Origin: CAYSYH01 sp964435455
GTDB taxonomy: Bacteria; Patescibacteriota; WWE3; 2-01-FULL-39-13; JAACPI01
Direction: 5' to 3'
NCBI GenBank assembly: GCA_964435455.1
Contig: CAYSYH010000016.1
Span: 1-13,434, forward strand
Length of the DNA stretch: 13,434 nucleotides
The position numbers were made by a program, and so were the translations under genes. The notes beneath the pieces were generated by a model. It made no database searches and was not told where the DNA came from. It was given only the letters and a program-made list of their open reading frames with translations. How positions within the stretch are numbered: the stretch's first letter is position 1; every line of letters starts with the position of its first letter. Positions 13,127 through 13,434 of the stretch are shown here, piece after piece.

Positions 13127-13132
13127 ATTATA
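13127..13132 (-). promoter_or_regulatory. -10 element of recR over the upstream stop codon
   Basis: TATAAT (13132-13127) includes the TAA stop of the upstream gene and ends six bases before recR ATG 13120. The predicted first base is the A of that ATG. No clear -35. Co-transcription with the upstream gene is also possible. Confidence 0.5.
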
Positions 13133-13434
13133 CCTCAAAATCCCCACTAAATTCATCTACAGGGTCTTTACTAACCTTCTTTTGTTTTTTCTTGTATTCT
13201 TCTAAATCCTTAGGGTTGCTTGGTATAAAAGAATCATCATAACTTTGTGTACCTATATTTTGGGGTTCTTTTACTTTTAAGCGGTCTAACTCTTCTGCAG
13301 ATATGGTTACATAAGATACATTTTTATCTGTAAGAGAAGATTTTTTAGATTTTTTAGAAATAATACAAGAAAATCTAAGTTTTACACCAGTAAAATTATA
13401 TAAAAAATCTTCTAAAAACTGGCGGTTTGGCTGC
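13128..13434 (-). CDS. dnaX: Probable DNA polymerase III gamma/tau subunit, C-terminal end (partial)
   Basis: A frame open from the right edge gives 101 residues ending in TAA at 13130-13128. It begins QPNRQFLEDFLYNFTGVKLR, resembling the alpha/beta segment near the end of many DnaX proteins, continues with a charged Lys/Ser linker and ends DPVDEFSGDFEV, like the acidic tail commonly seen there. The sequence alone is weak evidence; position immediately before recR (7 bases between stop and recR ATG) is the main support, since dnaX-recR is a widespread pair. The N-terminal AAA+ clamp-loader part lies outside the window. Confidence 0.6.
   Translation of the reverse strand, partial: QPNRQFLEDFLYNFTGVKLRFSCIISKKSKKSSLTDKNVSYVTISAEELDRLKVKEPQNIGTQSYDDSFIPSNPKDLEEYKKKQKKVSKDPVDEFSGDFEV

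Overview
The window reads as part of a streamlined, very AT-rich bacterial genome, most likely a Candidate Phyla Radiation (Patescibacteria) member. This is inferred from gene content, not from a marker tree. The clues are: short, tightly packed, Lys/Asn/Ile-rich proteins; frr followed directly by an S2P protease with no uppS/cdsA/dxr between them; a lone tgt with no visible queuosine genes; and conventional stop codons (recR ends in TGA, so a UGA-reassigned lineage is unlikely).

Layout. (1) 1-1114 differs from the rest. It is more GC-rich (sampled 60-base lines about 37-48 % against about 25 % further in). It holds the 3' end of a transglutaminase-like gene, then coding-like stretches broken by TAA/TAG and one frame change, a foldable 81-nt element, and a small interrupted ORF that has a canonical promoter and Shine-Dalgarno. 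(2) 1115-5306, minus strand: an operon-like run rpsF-ssb-rpsR-(dockerin-like secreted protein)-frr-rseP, linking translation, ssDNA binding, ribosome recycling and membrane proteolysis. (3) 5307-5493: divergent control region with a 16-bp direct repeat and a 16-bp palindrome. (4) 5494-7895, plus strand: tgt and ychF. (5) 7892-9316, minus: cysS, sharing its stop bases with ychF. (6) 9404-10435, plus: a phospholipase-D-like protein with one intact and one eroded HKD motif and a 15-A tract. (7) 10460-11329, minus: an unrecognised Lys-poor protein. (8) 11509-12504, plus: a P-loop ATPase fused to an OmpR/PhoB-type winged helix. (9) 12506-13434, minus: recR, preceded by the 3' end of a probable dnaX.

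The strongest window-wide pattern is in start-site architecture. At eight genes (rseP, rpsF, tgt, ychF, cysS, PLD, ATPase-wHTH, recR) a -10-like hexamer ends only 6-11 bases before the ATG, and none of these has a Shine-Dalgarno. Transcripts would then start at or within a few bases of the start codon, i.e. leaderless translation. Only ssb, inside an operon, has a perfect Shine-Dalgarno. The foreign-looking first kilobase instead has a promoter, SD, ATG layout.

I found no tRNA, rRNA, CRISPR array or insertion sequence. The best candidates for something undescribed are the anomalous first kilobase, the leaderless start architecture and the ATPase-winged-helix fusion.
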